Positions 13,135 through 26,075 of a stretch of 64,000 nt of DNA are shown here, one piece after another (within the stretch, counting starts at the first letter, position 1; each line of letters opens with the position of its first letter). The DNA is from Haematobia irritans (lineage: Eukaryota > Arthropoda > Insecta > Diptera > Muscidae), in the NCBI RefSeq assembly GCF_050003625.1, contig NC_134399.1:222202975-222266974 (forward strand), written 5' to 3'. Under the pieces are notes generated by a model. That model searched no databases. It had not been told where the DNA came from and saw only the letters and a list, made by a program, of their open reading frames with translations. Position numbers and translations under genes: made by a program.

Positions 13135-13480
13135 AATGACCACGACATTGGAAATGCCATTGGGCTTTTTTAGATTAGATTTATTCCTACGATGGGCCAG
13201 TCATAGGTTAATGTTATTCCAGTCATCGGTTATTTGTATGTTTACAAAGGCATATGGTCTTTGAATTTCGAAGAAAATTTTACAAAAAGGAGAGATAATT
13301 TGCAAAAAAATCTGCAAAATGTATTATTTTGTTCTCGTTAAAAAAAGGGTTCCCGGTAAAGTATAAATTATCCTCTTATGTGCAATAGAATACGAGTAGA
13401 AATAGGGTAGGAAAAAATTTTGTTTTTTATAGATTTCTTAAACGAATAAATATTTTTTTAATAAATTTTCTTTTTGATAT
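13135..13480 (+). other. Putative 3' UTR of LRTM-A
   Basis: After the stop at 13134 the sequence is AT-rich, with an AATAAA (ACGAATAAAT) near 13443 that could serve as a polyadenylation signal. No transcript evidence is available, so the end is not assigned. Confidence 0.35.
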
Positions 13481-16130
13481 TTATCTTTGATTGAAAAGTT
13501 TGATTTTCATAAAACAAATCGTCGGAATATTTTTTCATTTTAATTTTGGTTTTCAAAAGTTTTGTTTAATCAATTTTCAAAAAATATTTATTCTAATTTT
13601 TGGTCATGAAAAATTACCAGGAAAGATTATTTAAAAAAATCTGTATTTTCATTAAGAAATATGTATTGAGTTAGATTTAATTTTTATGAAAAATTAAGTC
13701 TATATTTATTTTTAATTTTGCAGAGTTTTTGTTTTGAAAATATAGATTTTTTTACCGGAAAAATATTTTTTAAAATAAATATTCTGTTTGATTGAAGTGA
13801 CACTAGAATTTGATTTTCATAAAACAAATCGTCGGAATATATTTTTTTTTTTTTTGTTTAATTTTATTTTTTTTTTTAACAAACCAATTTCCAGAGAATA
13901 TTTATTTTGATATTTGGTCATAAAAATTTGTCAGGAAAGATTATTTTCAATAAATGTGTATTTTCATTAAGAACAATGTTCCGAGATAGATTTAATTTTT
14001 ATAAGAAATTATGCCTATAATTGTTTTTAATTTTGCAGAATTTTTGTTTTGATAATATAGATTTTTGAAAATTTATATATTTTTTTTTTGAAAATGAATA
14101 TTCATTAAAATCTTCTTTTTGATATGTTTTATTTTCGTAGAACAAATCCTTGAAATATTTTTATTAGTTTTTTTTTAATCAATTTCCAAATACAAATTAT
14201 TTAAATTTTAACCGTAAATTTGCCACTACCAGGAAAGTATATATCAAAAAAAATTATCTGTCATTTTCAGAGGAAAGGAAGTGTATTGGATAGATTTAAT
14301 TTTTATGAAAAATTATATCTGTGTAAGCGTTTTTTGTTTTGATTTCATAATTTTTTTTTTTTGTTTTACACTTTTTTTTTAATTTTCTTAAGGTACACTG
14401 AAGGTACATTTGATTTTCAGAGGAACGAAGTTTTAGACAAACAAGGTTTTCTTTTAGCTCTAAAAAATTTAGTTGATAAGCTTGATAATAAACTCGAATT
14501 TATGACATACATTTTAACGATTATCTCTAAATTATTTTATTTAATTTAGAGATAATCGCTAAAATGCATGTCATAAATTCTTGTTTATTTACTGCTAAAT
14601 AAAATACGGTGCAGCAAAGGGGAATTTCGTTTGTCTAAAATTTCCTTCCGTAGTAAAATATTTTTTCTCTGGGTGTATCCATTTAAAATCAAGGAAATCT
14701 AAAATTTGCTTTTTATAAATTTTTTTCTGAAAAATAATAATCATTGAAAACTTCTTTTTTTATTAAATTTTGTTTTTGATATTTCTCTTTTGATCGAAAA
14801 GTGGCAATAAAATTTAATTTTCATAACAAATTACTCGGAATGTTTTCAAAGGATATTGTTTTTTTTTTTTTTTTTTTGAAAAGTCCAAACAATTTTTTTT
14901 TTTAATTTTTCCCTAAAAAATGGTAGAAAACTTTATTTCCAAGAAAATGTCTAATGAAAATATCTTAAGGCGGATTTGGTTTTTATGAACAATTATCGCC
15001 TTACTTGATTTTTTTTTTTTAATTTTGCCGACTTATGTTTTTGAAAATACAGATTTCTAACATATAATTTATTTCTGTTTTAATTTGAAAGTTTTTATTT
15101 GTTTTATGTAATTTTTTTATATGACAGTTTTTATTTTTTTTTTATTAAATGTTTTTATTTTTTGTTTTTTTAATTGAAATTCAAAGAAATCTAAAATTTG
15201 GTTTGTACATATTTGTTTCTGCACATGAATATTCATTGAAATATTTTTTCTCTTTAAAAGAAATGTGATAAGAAAGTTTGATTTTCGCAAAATAATTCTG
15301 GAATATTTTTAAAAAAATTGTTTTTTGATAGATTTTCAAAAAGTCTATTTCCAAAACAGATTTATTAACATTTTTCAAAAACAAAAACAGGGAAGTTCAT
15401 TTTCAAAAAACGTATCTAAATTTTTTAAAAGAAAATATATTGATTGAAATATATTTTTTCTCTTTAAAAGAAATGTGAAAATTTGGTTTTTACATATTTG
15501 TTTCTGTAAATGAATATTCATTGAAATATTTTTTTCTCTTTAAAAGAAATGTGAGAAGAATGTTTGATTTTCGCAAAAAAAATCTGGAATTTTAAAAAAA
15601 AAAATAGTTTTTTGGTAGATTTTCAAAAAGTCTATTTCCAAAACAAATTTATTAAAATTTTTCAAAAACAGGGAAGTTCATTTTCAAAAAACTTATCTAA
15701 ATTTTTTAAAAGAAAATATATTGAGACAGATTTAGTTTTTATAATATTTTTTTTTTAATTTTGTAATTTTTTTATTTTTGAGTATATATATATTTTTAAT
15801 TTTTAAGGTATAAATTGAAAGTCACGGAAATTGGATTGCCACGGATTTTTTCGGATTTAAAGTTGCCGAACTTTTTGTTTTGAAAATATAAAGTTTTGTA
15901 AAATATAATTTATTTTTTTTTTAATTTTTTCGGATTTTTTTTTTTAATTTTGTCGATTTTTGCGTTTTGAAAATATACATTGAAAATCAAGAAATATGAA
16001 ATTTCTTTCTTATAGAATTTTTTTTCTGAAAATGAATATTCATTAAAAATTTTGTACACATTTAATTTTACATAAAATTTCCTTGAAGGTTTCTTTTTAT
16101 CTTTCCCTTTCAAATTTGACATAAAAAGTT
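13480..16130. repeat. Degenerate AT-rich tandem repeat of about 300-320 bp units
   Basis: The phrase GATTTTCATAAAACAAATCG recurs near 13502 and 13812, with a diverged copy near 14130. A related block with TTTGTTTCTG, GAATATTCATTGAAATATTT and CTCTTTAAAAGAAATGTG recurs near 15210 and 15500. Long T and A runs dominate. No coding evidence; short open frames here are not supported. Confidence 0.6.
14422..14649. mobile_element. Foldback MITE with TTTTAGACAAAC ends and central palindrome
   Basis: Terminal inverted repeats of about 22 bp (GAAGTTTTAGACAAAC at left, GTTTGTCTAAAATTTCC at right) bound 228 bp. The centre, 14496-14580, is a near-perfect palindrome with arms of about 37 nt around CGATTATCTCTAAAT. 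Related end sequences occur near 3208 and 21790. No coding capacity. Confidence 0.6.
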
Positions 16131-17790
16131 TAATAAAAAAACATATAAATATAAAAAATTTAAATATTCCTAATAAAAAAATATTTATAAAATTCCTAGA
16201 ATTTTTCAGTAGTTGTATTGAAATTATTTTTCAAATTGAAAATTATGAAATTATGGTTCAATACAAAGAAAAGGCTTTTAATGCATATATATTCTTCGAC
16301 GATTTGTTATGAGATTCTGAGAAAATCTATTCCTATTTTTTATATCTCCAAGATCACTTATGCATAACAAATATCTTATTTGTAAACATACAGCAATGAC
16401 CAAGGCAAACATAAATAATTTTTAATAATAATAATATTTTCATTATTATTTTAAAGAAAAAAAAAACACTTCGTAAAAACAGGCTTGTGATTTTAAAACC
16501 ATTTTCTAATTTTAGACTTATTTAAATCTATGGCTTAAATTTTAGTATAGTAATAATAAACAAAACATTAACACATCTCTCTCTATCTTCTCTCAACATC
16601 ACTTTTCCCCCAAAAAAAACTGATTTTATTTAAGTTTAGTTTAAATATAGATTTAATGATATTTAAAATTATTGTTTTTATTTTTGTTTATCTATTCTGT
16701 TTTGCATAAAATGTCAATATTATTTTTCTTCCTATCTTTGTTGATAACAAATGAATGCATTTTGAAATTAGAAATAAAATAAAAAAAAATTAAATAATAA
16801 TTTTATTGTAAATATTTTCTAGAAATATAACATTTTCATACTCTTTTAAAAGAAATCTTTAAAATCAGGAGTTACTTTCCAATCAAATAACGGATACTCT
16901 TGAAATCATAGTCATCACACACAATCTCTATTTACTCTATTTACACTGAAAGAAACTATACTATGATTATTATGATTTTATTATTCTCTGTATTATTATT
17001 TTTTTTATTTTATTCCTTATTTTGTTACAAGTGTAATATGAGATTTTGAATTGTGGTTAAACTTAAAACCCTATCAAGAAAAATAAACCAAGTAAACTAT
17101 TATTATATACCATAAAAAAAAGAAAACTAAAACGAAATTATTTTGTAAGTTGTACAGTATTTGTAATAAAAGAAAGAAATATACGATATGAAAAAACAAC
17201 AAAATACAAAAAATAAAATCGACTTTATTTTCCCTAAGTTTTGATTACAATTGGAGCATCTAGTTTGGTTTAGTTTTCCATTATTTTTTCTCACCTACCA
17301 TACTTAAATATGGTGCATTTTATCCAATGACATCCATCTAGCATAGATGGATGAATGATTACTTTAGCTTGGTTTGGTTTAGTTTTGGATGTTAACACTT
17401 GGAAATATCATCTCAAGTGTTACTTTGTAATCTAAGATGAAAACATTTTTCTACCACAGCTATGGAAAGCTATGATGCTTGATGACTTAATGGGAATGTG
17501 GTGAGTGTTATCAAAGATCTTTGATTTCCAAGCCAGTTTATTTCGAAGGTTGGGAAAAGTTTCTTTTTTATGGTATTTTTGGTGGGAACTTTTACGAAAT
17601 AGTAGGTTAAAAAAATTTATATGAAATTCCATATGAGGGTGGTCTACCGGAACAATATTTAACATACTATACAAACAATGAACGACGATTTTTGAAAATT
17701 TGTGATTTATTTTCACGTAATCTCCATTTCCAGAACAGGCCCGGAACTCATACACCGAAAAAAAATCCGTAGTTAAACTAACGCTAAGTT
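16131..17790. other. AT-rich gene-poor stretch
   Basis: No gene, transposon end or array is recognised. The minus-strand open frame near 17432-17794 has no domain and runs into the next repeat. Confidence 0.4.
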
Positions 17791-17796
17791 TCATAA

Positions 17797-19830
17797 AAAA
17801 ATAACTTTGTCATTCCGTTTGTAACACATCGAAATATTGCTCTAAGACCCCATAAAGTATATATATTCTGGGTCGTGGTGAAATTCTGAGTCGATCTAAG
17901 CATGTCCGTCCGTCCGTCCGTCAGTCCGTCTGTTGAAATCACGCTAACTTCCGAACGAAACAAGCTATCGACTTGAAACTTGGCACAAGTAGTTGTTATC
18001 GATGTAGGTCGGATGGTATTGAAAATGGGCCATATCGGTCCACTTTTACGTATAGCCCCCATATAAAGGGACCCTCAGATTTGGCTTGTGGAGCCTCTAA
18101 CAGAAGCATATTTCATCCGATCCGGCTGAAATTTGGTATATGGTGTTGGTATATGGTCTCTAACAACCATGCAAAAATTGGTCCACATCGGTCCATAATT
18201 ATATAGAGCCCCCATATAAACCGATCCCCAGATTTGGCTTGTGGAGCCTCTAAGAGAAGCATATTTCATCCGATCCGGCTGAAATTTGGTACATGGTGTT
18301 GGTAGATGGTCTCTAACAATCATGCAAAAATTGGTCCACATCGGTCCATAATTATATATAGCCCCCATATAAACCGATCCCCAGATTTGGCTTGTGGAGC
18401 CTCTAAGAGAAGCATAGTTCATCCGATCCGGCTGAAATTTGGTACATGGTGTTGGTAGATGGTCTCTAACAATCGTGCAAAAATTGGTCCACATCGGTCC
18501 ATAATTATATATAGCCCCCATATAAACCGATCCCCAGATTTGGCTTGTGGAGCCTCTAAGAGAAGCATATTTCATCCGATCCGGCTGAAATTTGGTACAT
18601 GGTGTTGGTAGATGGTCTCTAATAACCATGCAAAAATTGGTCCACATCGGTCCATAATTATATATGGACCCCATATAAACCGATCTCCAGATTTGGCTTG
18701 CGAAGCCCCAAAGAGAAGTAAATTGCATCCGATCCGGCTGAAATTTGGTACTTGGTATTGTTATATGGTCTCTAATAACCATTGGTCCACATCGGTTCAT
18801 AATTATATATAGCCCCCATATAAGCCGATCCCCAGATTTGGCTTGCGAAGTCTCCAAGAGAATCAAATTTCACCCAATCCGGTTGTAATTTTGAACATGG
18901 TGTTAGTATATGATCTTTAACAACCGTGCCAGAATTGGTCCATACCGGTCCATAATTATATATAGCCCCCATATAAAACGTTCTCCAGATTTGACCTCCG
19001 GAGCCTCTTGGAGGAGTAAAATTCATCCGATCCGGTTCAAATTAGGAACGTGGTGTTAGTATATGGTCGCTAACAACCATACAACAATTGGTCCAATCAC
19101 TCAAAAATTGGTCAATATCGGTTCATAACCATGGTTGCCACTAGAGCCAAAATTAATCTACCAAAATTTTATTTCTATAGAAAATTTTGTCAAACTTTTA
19201 TTTCTATAGAAAATTTTGTCAAAATTTTATTTCTAGAGAAAATTTTGTTAAAATTTTATTCGGTTCACAATAAAATTTTCATCATTGTCAAAATTTTATT
19301 TCTATAGAAAATTTTGTTCAAATTTTATTCGGTTCATAATCATGGTTGCCACTCGAGCCAAAAATAATCTACCAAGATTTTATTTCTATAGAATATTTTG
19401 TCAAAAGTCTATTTCTATAGAAAATTTTGTTAAAATTTTATTTCTGTAGAAATTTTTATCAAAATTTTCTTTCTATAGAAAATTTTGTCAAAATTTTTAT
19501 TTCTATAGAAAATTTTATTTCTATAGAAAATTTTGTTAAAATTTTAATTCTGTAGAAAATTTTGTCAAAATTTTATGTCTACTTTGTCAAACTGAATTAT
19601 ATACGTATTGGATCGATCTTTTTTGATTTAATATATACCACGTATGGACTTACATACAATTTAGAAGACGGTGTTAGGAGGTTTTAAGATACCTTGCCAT
19701 CGGCAAGCGTTACCGCAACTTAAGTAATTCGATTGTGGATGGCAGTGTTTAGAAAAAGTTTCTACGCAATCCATGATGGAGGGTACATAAGCTTCGGCCT
19801 GGCCGAACTTACGGCCGTATGTACTTGTTT
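17797..19830 (+). mobile_element. INE-1/mini-me-like element with 153-bp tandem core
   Basis: It starts with TTTGTCATTCCGTTTGTAAC, then a (GTCY)n tract near 17905-17935, then a 153-bp tandem core: GCCCCCATATAAACCGAT recurs at 18208, 18361, 18514 and 18667. It is interrupted or extended by 29-bp-type repeats (about 19150-19590). The 3' end carries GGAGGGTACATAAG, the palindrome TTCGGCCTGGCCGAA and a TACTTGTTT terminus near 19830. The open frame on the minus strand (18075-18866) is the 51-codon period of the repeat and not a gene. Confidence 0.75.
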
Positions 19831-20474
19831 TCTAATGAAATTTTCCTTTTTTTAGTATGTATCGAAGATTTTATGAACTAAATGAACAATATGAACTAAA
19901 AAGGTAATTTCGTGAGTTGTAGTTAAGTTGTTGCTCAAACACTCATGTTTTTAAATATGCAAATAAAAATAAATCACACGGGGTCAGAAGGAAATGTGAT
20001 CCGGAGCAATATTATGGTGAAAGAGCATTTTTTCCACCAAGTAGAACAGCTTTTCCTTCAATTCATGGTCCTACAATTCGTAAGGTAGTTGAAGTTGATC
20101 TCACCTTGGGAATCGGGAACAATGACTTCTTCGTAGTATTTCATTCAGCATACACGCAAAGAAAAACAACGTTTGGAAAACGTGTACCGAAAACGTTTTT
20201 CTTTTGTTAGGGTTTTTTGAATTGCTTCGAAAATTTTAAACTTTTATCACCAAAAAAATTCGTTTGTTACAAAATTTTTATTTTTTCAATAAAAAAAAGT
20301 TATTTTTGAAACAACAACACAGTCCATTTCGTTTATATCAAACACTGTTCTTTTCTGACTTTAGGTCTTTAATAAGACACATTTTACAGTTCAAAATTTA
20401 ATATACTACAATGTAATGTTGAACATTTCTTCGGAATCTTCCGAACATATCTGGAATATATGTAAAAAAAACTT

Positions 20475-20551
20475 TGGTCGAAGCAGGGATCGAACCCACG
20501 ACCCTTGGCATGCAAGTCGGACGTAGCAATCACTGCTCCACGGTGCCAAAC
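20475..20551 (-). repeat. tRNA-like SINE head (second subfamily)
   Basis: On the minus strand: an A-box-like GAGCAGTGATTGCTACG and B box GGTTCGATCCC, followed by CTGCTTCGACC. It resembles the 5' tRNA-derived part of SINE family A but differs in the anticodon-arm region. The body is missing, so it is a fragment. Confidence 0.55.
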
Positions 20552-20647
20552 TAAATGTTTGTTTCTGTTAAATAAACTTTGTTTATTCGGTTCGTGGGCG
20601 CCGCAAGCTATGGTATATAAATATAACTTTTATGGATATTTATCTAT

Positions 20648-20740
20648 TGATGACCATAACAGGTACATAGCTCAGTGGTTAGTGTGTTGGCTTACAAAGT
20701 GCATGGTCCGCGGTTCGATTCTCCGTCCAGGCGAAAGGTA
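20648..20740 (+). repeat. tRNA-like sequence, probable SINE head
   Basis: It contains TAGCTCAGTGGTTAGTG (a good pol III A box) and GGTTCGATTCTCC (B box) 35-40 bp apart, followed by an A-rich run. It could be read as a tRNA relic. There is no convincing 7-bp acceptor pairing and no pol III terminator directly after the expected 3' end, so I call it a SINE head rather than a tRNA gene. Confidence 0.5.
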
Positions 20741-20764
20741 AAAAAAATTTTAAAAATTTATAAA

Positions 20765-21733
20765 ATGTTCTCGGATATTTCGATACACCATCGGTGATCA
20801 TCTTCAGCGAGATATTATCTATAAATTGTAATAATTTAAATATTTTACAATATTAACTTTAACAACGTTTTGAAACAAAAATATAACATTAATTATATTT
20901 ACATTTTACAAAGTAATAGACTTTCTCCTTACAATGCTCATGTCTAACTGATTTATTATCTTAATTGTGTTTGCGATTTTGTATTAGATTTCTGTAAATC
21001 TGTGCACAGTGGTCTGTGTCGGCTTTGAAGTTGATGCGTTCCTCAGAGGGAGTATTTATTATATGTAGCATCTCCAATGTATATCTCCTCCTAGTATTCT
21101 CTTCCATCGTCAGTATTTCAACATTTTTGAAGTTTGGTATGTGTCCTGTGGTTTTGCCATGTGCTGCAAGGGCCGTTTTTTGTTCTAAGGGCTTGTCTTT
21201 CATCTTTTGGTCGGATTTGTGTTTGTTTGTATTTGGATTTTAGTGGTGCCAACATAAGCCATCGGACATGGATTGTTTTCATCCCCATCGCATTTTATTT
21301 TATATACTACATTTGATTTGTCTTCCAGTTTTATCTTATTCTTAGTTTTGCTGAAAAGGTCATATATCGTTTTGTTACATTTTTGGGCCATTTTGTAATT
21401 ATCCTTGTTGTATATGTTTGATTTTTCAAATCTTTCGGAGAAGCCTGGGACATATGTCATCTTTTTGAAAACCATAGATGTGGCTTCCTGTTTGTCATCA
21501 TTTGTATCTTTTTTATTTTTCACGTACTTTAGAAGATCGCTAATTTTCTTATTGGGGAAGTCATTATGTTGTAGAATCTGTCGTATTTTCTTCTCGTTAG
21601 CCTTATGAAATTTTACGTCGCTTATGTTTAAAACCCTGTTTATAAAATTTGTGGCAGTGTTGCTCTTAATACGTCGAGGATGATTGGAGTGAAAGTTGAT
21701 TAGTCTTCCCGATGCTGTGTTCTTTCCAATGTG
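20765..21733 (-). mobile_element. Penelope-like retroelement, 3' part with GIY-YIG endonuclease (frameshifted)
   Basis: Minus-strand translation first gives the end of the reverse transcriptase (GRLINFHSNHPRRIKSNTAT). A connector follows, then a GIY-YIG-type endonuclease beginning VVYKIKC with a C-pair and YVGTT. It continues, after one frameshift near 21210, as KHKSDQKMKDKPLEQKTAL and AAHGKTTGHIPNF. The stop is at 20961. The 3' UTR reaches about 20765, where it reads CGAAATATCCGAGAAC. The catalytic reverse-transcriptase core is absent (5' truncated), so the copy is dead. This domain order is characteristic of Penelope-like elements. Confidence 0.75.
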
Positions 21734-21915
21734 CGCCTCAGACGAAGTTTAATTGCCCTTACACATTTTTTAAGGGTAAAACGAATTTCGTTTATCTAAA
21801 AAAAATTTTCCATGACACACAAAATCATCAAATCATTCCAATGTGTGCCTCAGACGAAGTTTAATTGCCCTTACACATTTTTTAAGGGTAAAATTTCGTT
21901 TATCTAAAAAATTTT
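21724..21915. repeat. 112-bp direct duplication
   Basis: TTCCAATGTG(C/T)GCCTCAGACG and the following 60 bp occur at 21724 and again at 21836. Each copy ends in TTTCGTTTATCTAAAA, which resembles the ends of the foldback MITE at 14422. It lies at the truncated 5' border of the Penelope-like element. Confidence 0.6.
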
Positions 21916-21990
21916 AGTGCGTTGTAATATTTTTTTTCTGTTAGAAATTGTAAGAGACAACTTTTTAAATACATTTTGAATGGTCGAGGC

Positions 21991-22300
21991 TTAGGTTAGG
22001 TTAGGTTAGGTTAGGTTATGTGGCCGATGTATCAGGCTCACTTAGACTATTCACTCCATTGTGATACCACAGTGGTGAACTTCTCTCTTATCACTGAGTG
22101 CTGCCCGATTCCATGTTAAGCTCAATGACAAGGGACCTCCTTTTTATAGCCGAGTCCGAACGGCGTTCCACATTGCAGTGAAACCACTTAGAGAAGCTTT
22201 GAAACCCTCAGAAATGTCACCAGCATTACTGAGGTGGGATAATCCACCGCTGAAAAACTTTTTAGTATTCGGTCGAACCATTGCACCACGGTGGCTCCCA
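21991..22300 (-). mobile_element. SINE family A, internally deleted
   Basis: Same body as the SINE at 10310, with a (TTAGG)4 tail on the plus strand. The B-box segment between GGTCGAA and CCATTGC is missing, so this copy lost its internal promoter. Confidence 0.8.
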
Positions 22301-22319
22301 CCGAGACTTGCTTTTTATA

Positions 22320-22700
22320 TTTCGGGATTTGGTAATCTACCATCTGACAGCTCCATTTTTCGAGAAAAAAAATTGTTCGCGTTGGATCCCACTCAATGTG
22401 TCAATTGCTCAAAAGAAGGCTCGTATCGATTGGTCGAATGACGAATCACTTTTCACCACGACAATCGGAGCTCTCACACATCGGCTCAAACAAATGCATT
22501 TTTGAGCACTCAAAACATCGATTGGATGGGTCATCCGCCGTATAGTCCTAAATTGGCACCGAATTACTTATTTCTGTTCCCGTTCGTAAAAAATAAAATA
22601 AGAGGTCAACATTTTTCAACACCTGGAAAAGTGGTTCAGAATTCATGTTTAGGAGATACCTCAATCAGAGTTGCAAAAGAGCTTCGAAAAATGATTTAAC
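22320..22700 (+). pseudogene. Fossil mariner transposase, C-terminal fragment
   Basis: After frame correction the plus strand reads HDNRSSHTSAQTNAFLSTQN, then HPPYSPKLAPNYLFLFPFV. This is the block that carries the second and third catalytic Asp of mariner transposases. The second Asp is kept; the third, 34 residues further on, is Tyr (LAPNY), so it is inactive. The frame breaks upstream near 22440. Confidence 0.7.
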
Positions 22701-23051
22701 CAATTATTAATATTTGCTTTTGTTCTCTAAACCCGAAATATAAATAGTAATCCTCGTATTATACGCCTTTTCAGATATTTTCCTCATGATTTTGGGATTA
22801 GGCAGATTTATAATGAGATATGAACTTACCATAGCAGATAAAACCAACATTTTTAATTTAAATAGATTAACGCATCCATCAGATACTTACCTAGAACGAA
22901 AGGAGAGAGACATTAAATTCATGTATAATTTGGTAGGCACATGTTTAATAAAATTCTGAAGAGAGAATATGAGAATTTGAGAAAAGAGATGTCATTCCTA
23001 TTTCTACCATGAATATAGATTAATAAATTCCATTCCATTGGAGCACAGATT

Positions 23052-23053
<2 letters not shown>

Positions 23054-23087
<34 letters not shown>
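23054..23087. repeat. (CT)n microsatellite
   Basis: About 17 uninterrupted CT dinucleotides. The surrounding stretch from 22740 to 24430 shows no gene that I recognise; the minus-strand open frame 23596-24024 lacks domain or splice support. Confidence 0.9.
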
Positions 23088-23089
<2 letters not shown>

Positions 23090-24439
23090 TGCTCAATTTC
23101 AACACTAGACTGCTATAGGACACCCCAATAACAGCCATTCGTATCATATTAATACAAAACATTTGAAATGAGTCTACTCTATAATCGCTTTAAAACAGTT
23201 CAATTATAATTTCAATAGAACAATAGAAGTGCATAAAAACAATATATGAACACAGTAGATCTGATTTAAGATGTATACCTTGTACTTTAGTTGTATTAAT
23301 ATTCAAGGTTCAAATGGTTAACAACAGGAAACTTCTTCAATTGACATAATCGTTGCTTGAAAGAATATGACAACTCAAACAAAAAATACAAAAAACAATC
23401 AATAAATATAAACCCCCCAAATGATATTACCTATTGACCCTAATGTATTGTTATGTGAGCGCGCATTGTGATTAAATTAACATTCATTAACAATTCAAAC
23501 ATTTTAAACATTTTGGAAATGCTCACTCGTACTGCTATCACCAATACACATAGGCACACATTGTGGATTCGGTCATTCATTCATATTGATAATTTTTAAT
23601 GTGGAGGCTTGTAAATGCCCCCACAAACCACAAACCACAAAACAATGCAAAGAAGAAAGACCAAAAGAAAGGCATCTCTTTTTCTAGGGGGCCTACAACA
23701 AAATCGTACAACAATAAATAACTGACCAACTGACAGAGAACATAAGCATGCTGTATATTTGTCTAAGCATTGGTGAGAATAATGGGGGATTGTGTGTTTT
23801 GATCCGAGTTTTATGGACAAAAATAAATGCAAATACAGTAAAAGAATGTGTGTAAACAAAACGCCAGTAAAAACAAATTCAAATAGTATAAAATACAGGT
23901 TCCCCACTTTGAAAGAGTAAAAGAAAGAGTTGAGATAAGACTCTCTCTGTAGTCTCCAACAACTCTGAACTGATTTTGTTCTATTCATTTCAATACATGT
24001 ACTGATATTTAAACAAGTCTCCAAATCAAAATCAGTGCAGCAGAGAGCATTCAGTAAATAAGAGATAGCTTTGTGCTCTGAGGAATAAGCTGAGGAATAG
24101 AGTTACCAACTTAATCGGGGTTTAAATACAAATCTGACAATACACATTTTTATTAAATATATTTTATATGCTAATATCTATTGTTGTTCCACTGCCTTAA
24201 GTATATAAAAAAGGCAAATTTATAATTCTTTTGGAATATTTTGGATAAAAATGTTCAAAATCAATCTTTGTTCTGTTTTGAAAATTAACTAAAATTACTT
24301 CGTAGGGCAAATTGACCAACATCGAATTTGTAAATATTTTTATGATATAAATATTTTTATTATAATTCAGACAATATGTTTATTGGGGTAAAGGGGTACA
24401 CGGTAAATAACAAATTATTCACAAACAAATCAAAAAGAT

Positions 24440-24700
24440 TAAAAGAAAAAAGCATGCCCGGTTCCAAAGATTTTCCCTTTACACGAATTCTTTTGGCATT
24501 GATTCCGAGACAAAGAAGCGGAGAATTGAAGTAAGGATACAGAATTCTCTTTTAAATTTGAGTTTCGTATTTGATTCCAGGAAACCTATTTTAATTCATT
24601 AATTTTATTATATTTTTTTTTTCTCCATGTGCTTTCAAAGTCGTTTAAAAACGTGATAAAGTTTTATTTCTTAATTCTTAAAAAAAAATTAGAACAATTA
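24440..24700 (-). repeat. Fragment of CACTGAAAAA-ended MITE family
   Basis: It shares GGTTCCAAAGATTTT, GATTCCGAG, CAAAGAAGCGGAGAA and AATTCTCTTTTAAATTTGAG with the complete copy at 38933-39577. The ends are lost. A similar fragment lies at 31540-31800. Confidence 0.6.
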
Positions 24701-24770
24701 GGGTATTTTCTTAATATATTATTTTTAGCGGGGAAGGTTCAATAATCAACCGGCAACACTGGTTTTCCTC

Positions 24771-25249
24771 CTCCTTTATCATCCAACAAAAAAAGCACCG
24801 CCAAAAAAGTAGTGAAAATGTTCTTTTTGGATCCGGAAGTGGTGCAAAATTGGCGCAGAAGTGTGACCCGAATTCAGTGTTTTAGATATGAATTAAACAA
24901 TTTTGTGATATTTTTCCAAATAAATATTTTGTAAATTTTTTTTATGATTTAAAATGCATCCTAACGTTTGTCAGAAACTTTGACCTCAAACATTTTCAAA
25001 AAATTTTCTACAATGGATTTAAAATTTTTTCGGCAAAATTTGAATAATTTGTACCATTTTATTATTTCTTACTACATTTTTACCCTTTTTGAAACAAAAA
25101 AGTTAAAATTACTTATTATAAATATGAAAAACGAGTAATAAAAAATTGAACTTCCTGTGTAGTTAAAATGAAGAACATCTTTTGGAGAATATTTTTGGAA
25201 GTGCTTTTAAAGTCGTGCCTTTAGAAGAACTTCCAAATTTTTTTGCTCG
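24771..25249 (-). mobile_element. MITE of the CCAGCAAAAAAA-ended family, diverged
   Basis: One end reads ATCCAACAAAAAAAGCACC and the other AATTTTTTTGCTCG. The interior shares GGATCCGGAAGTGGTGCAAA, AATTCAGTGTTTTAG and GGAAGTGCTTTTAAAG with the better-preserved copy at 27577-28140, in opposite orientation. Confidence 0.6.
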
Positions 25250-25257
25250 ACAGTGGA

Positions 25258-25374
25258 AGACATAAACATAAATATGGCAGTCGTTCTAAACTCTCATTGT
25301 TTAATAGTCAATGACACATAAACATAAATATGGTAGTCGTTCTAAACTCTCATTTTTTAATAGTCAATGACACA
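25258..25374. repeat. 58-bp tandem duplication
   Basis: ACATAAACATAAATATGG with AGTCGTTCTAAACTCTCATT and TTTAATAGTCAATGACAC is present twice in direct succession, with two or three differences. Confidence 0.75.
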
Positions 25375-26075
25375 ATCTTCTGCATTTTTCTATTTATTTT
25401 CATACTTGATATTCATCCATCTGAAGTATGATTAATGCAACGATCATAACTCATACGATACCATGTACTTTATAGTGCAACCAACTTTCAAAATTATTAT
25501 TTGATGCCCCCCTTATTTTTTTCATTGACATGGCAACTCTGTCTCTAATCAATGTAGTAACAAATCAGAACCACTTCACTAATATTACCACACACGTGGT
25601 CAACGTTTATGCATATGCTGCTTGTGGCTAATAAAATCGCAAATAGTCTCCAAAATTATAAAAAGCCACACAGAGCTTAAAGTGGTTACTCATGACAACA
25701 TAAACATGTATTGACTCTTAGAGAGAGAGTGGCCACAATAAGAGAGCTTTTCTTAAAATATGGGAGCAAAATTTTGTATTTTATTCAGAAATGGGGAGAA
25801 CTTTAATGGGAGACCATAGATCCCCATGGCGTTAAACAAATACAAAACAAACACAGTGGCACAGTAAATGCACCGAGGCTAGCTAGCATTGGTTCCAAAC
25901 AAGTGATCAGTGTAGATTTAGACGTTTGCGGCTAAGGAGTCCCCAAAACGATTTACCTCTCAAATAACGAAATCTATTTGCAATAACAACAACGGCAACG
26001 CAACAACGGTAAAACGAAAACAGAGTGGTTTTTATATTCAGAGTCGATCCGTTTGGTAATTCGGTGTATGTGCGA

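Noticed and set aside
20648..20740. A genuine tRNA gene
   Set aside because: A and B boxes are good, but acceptor-stem pairing and a clean terminator are not convincing and the flank is SINE-like.
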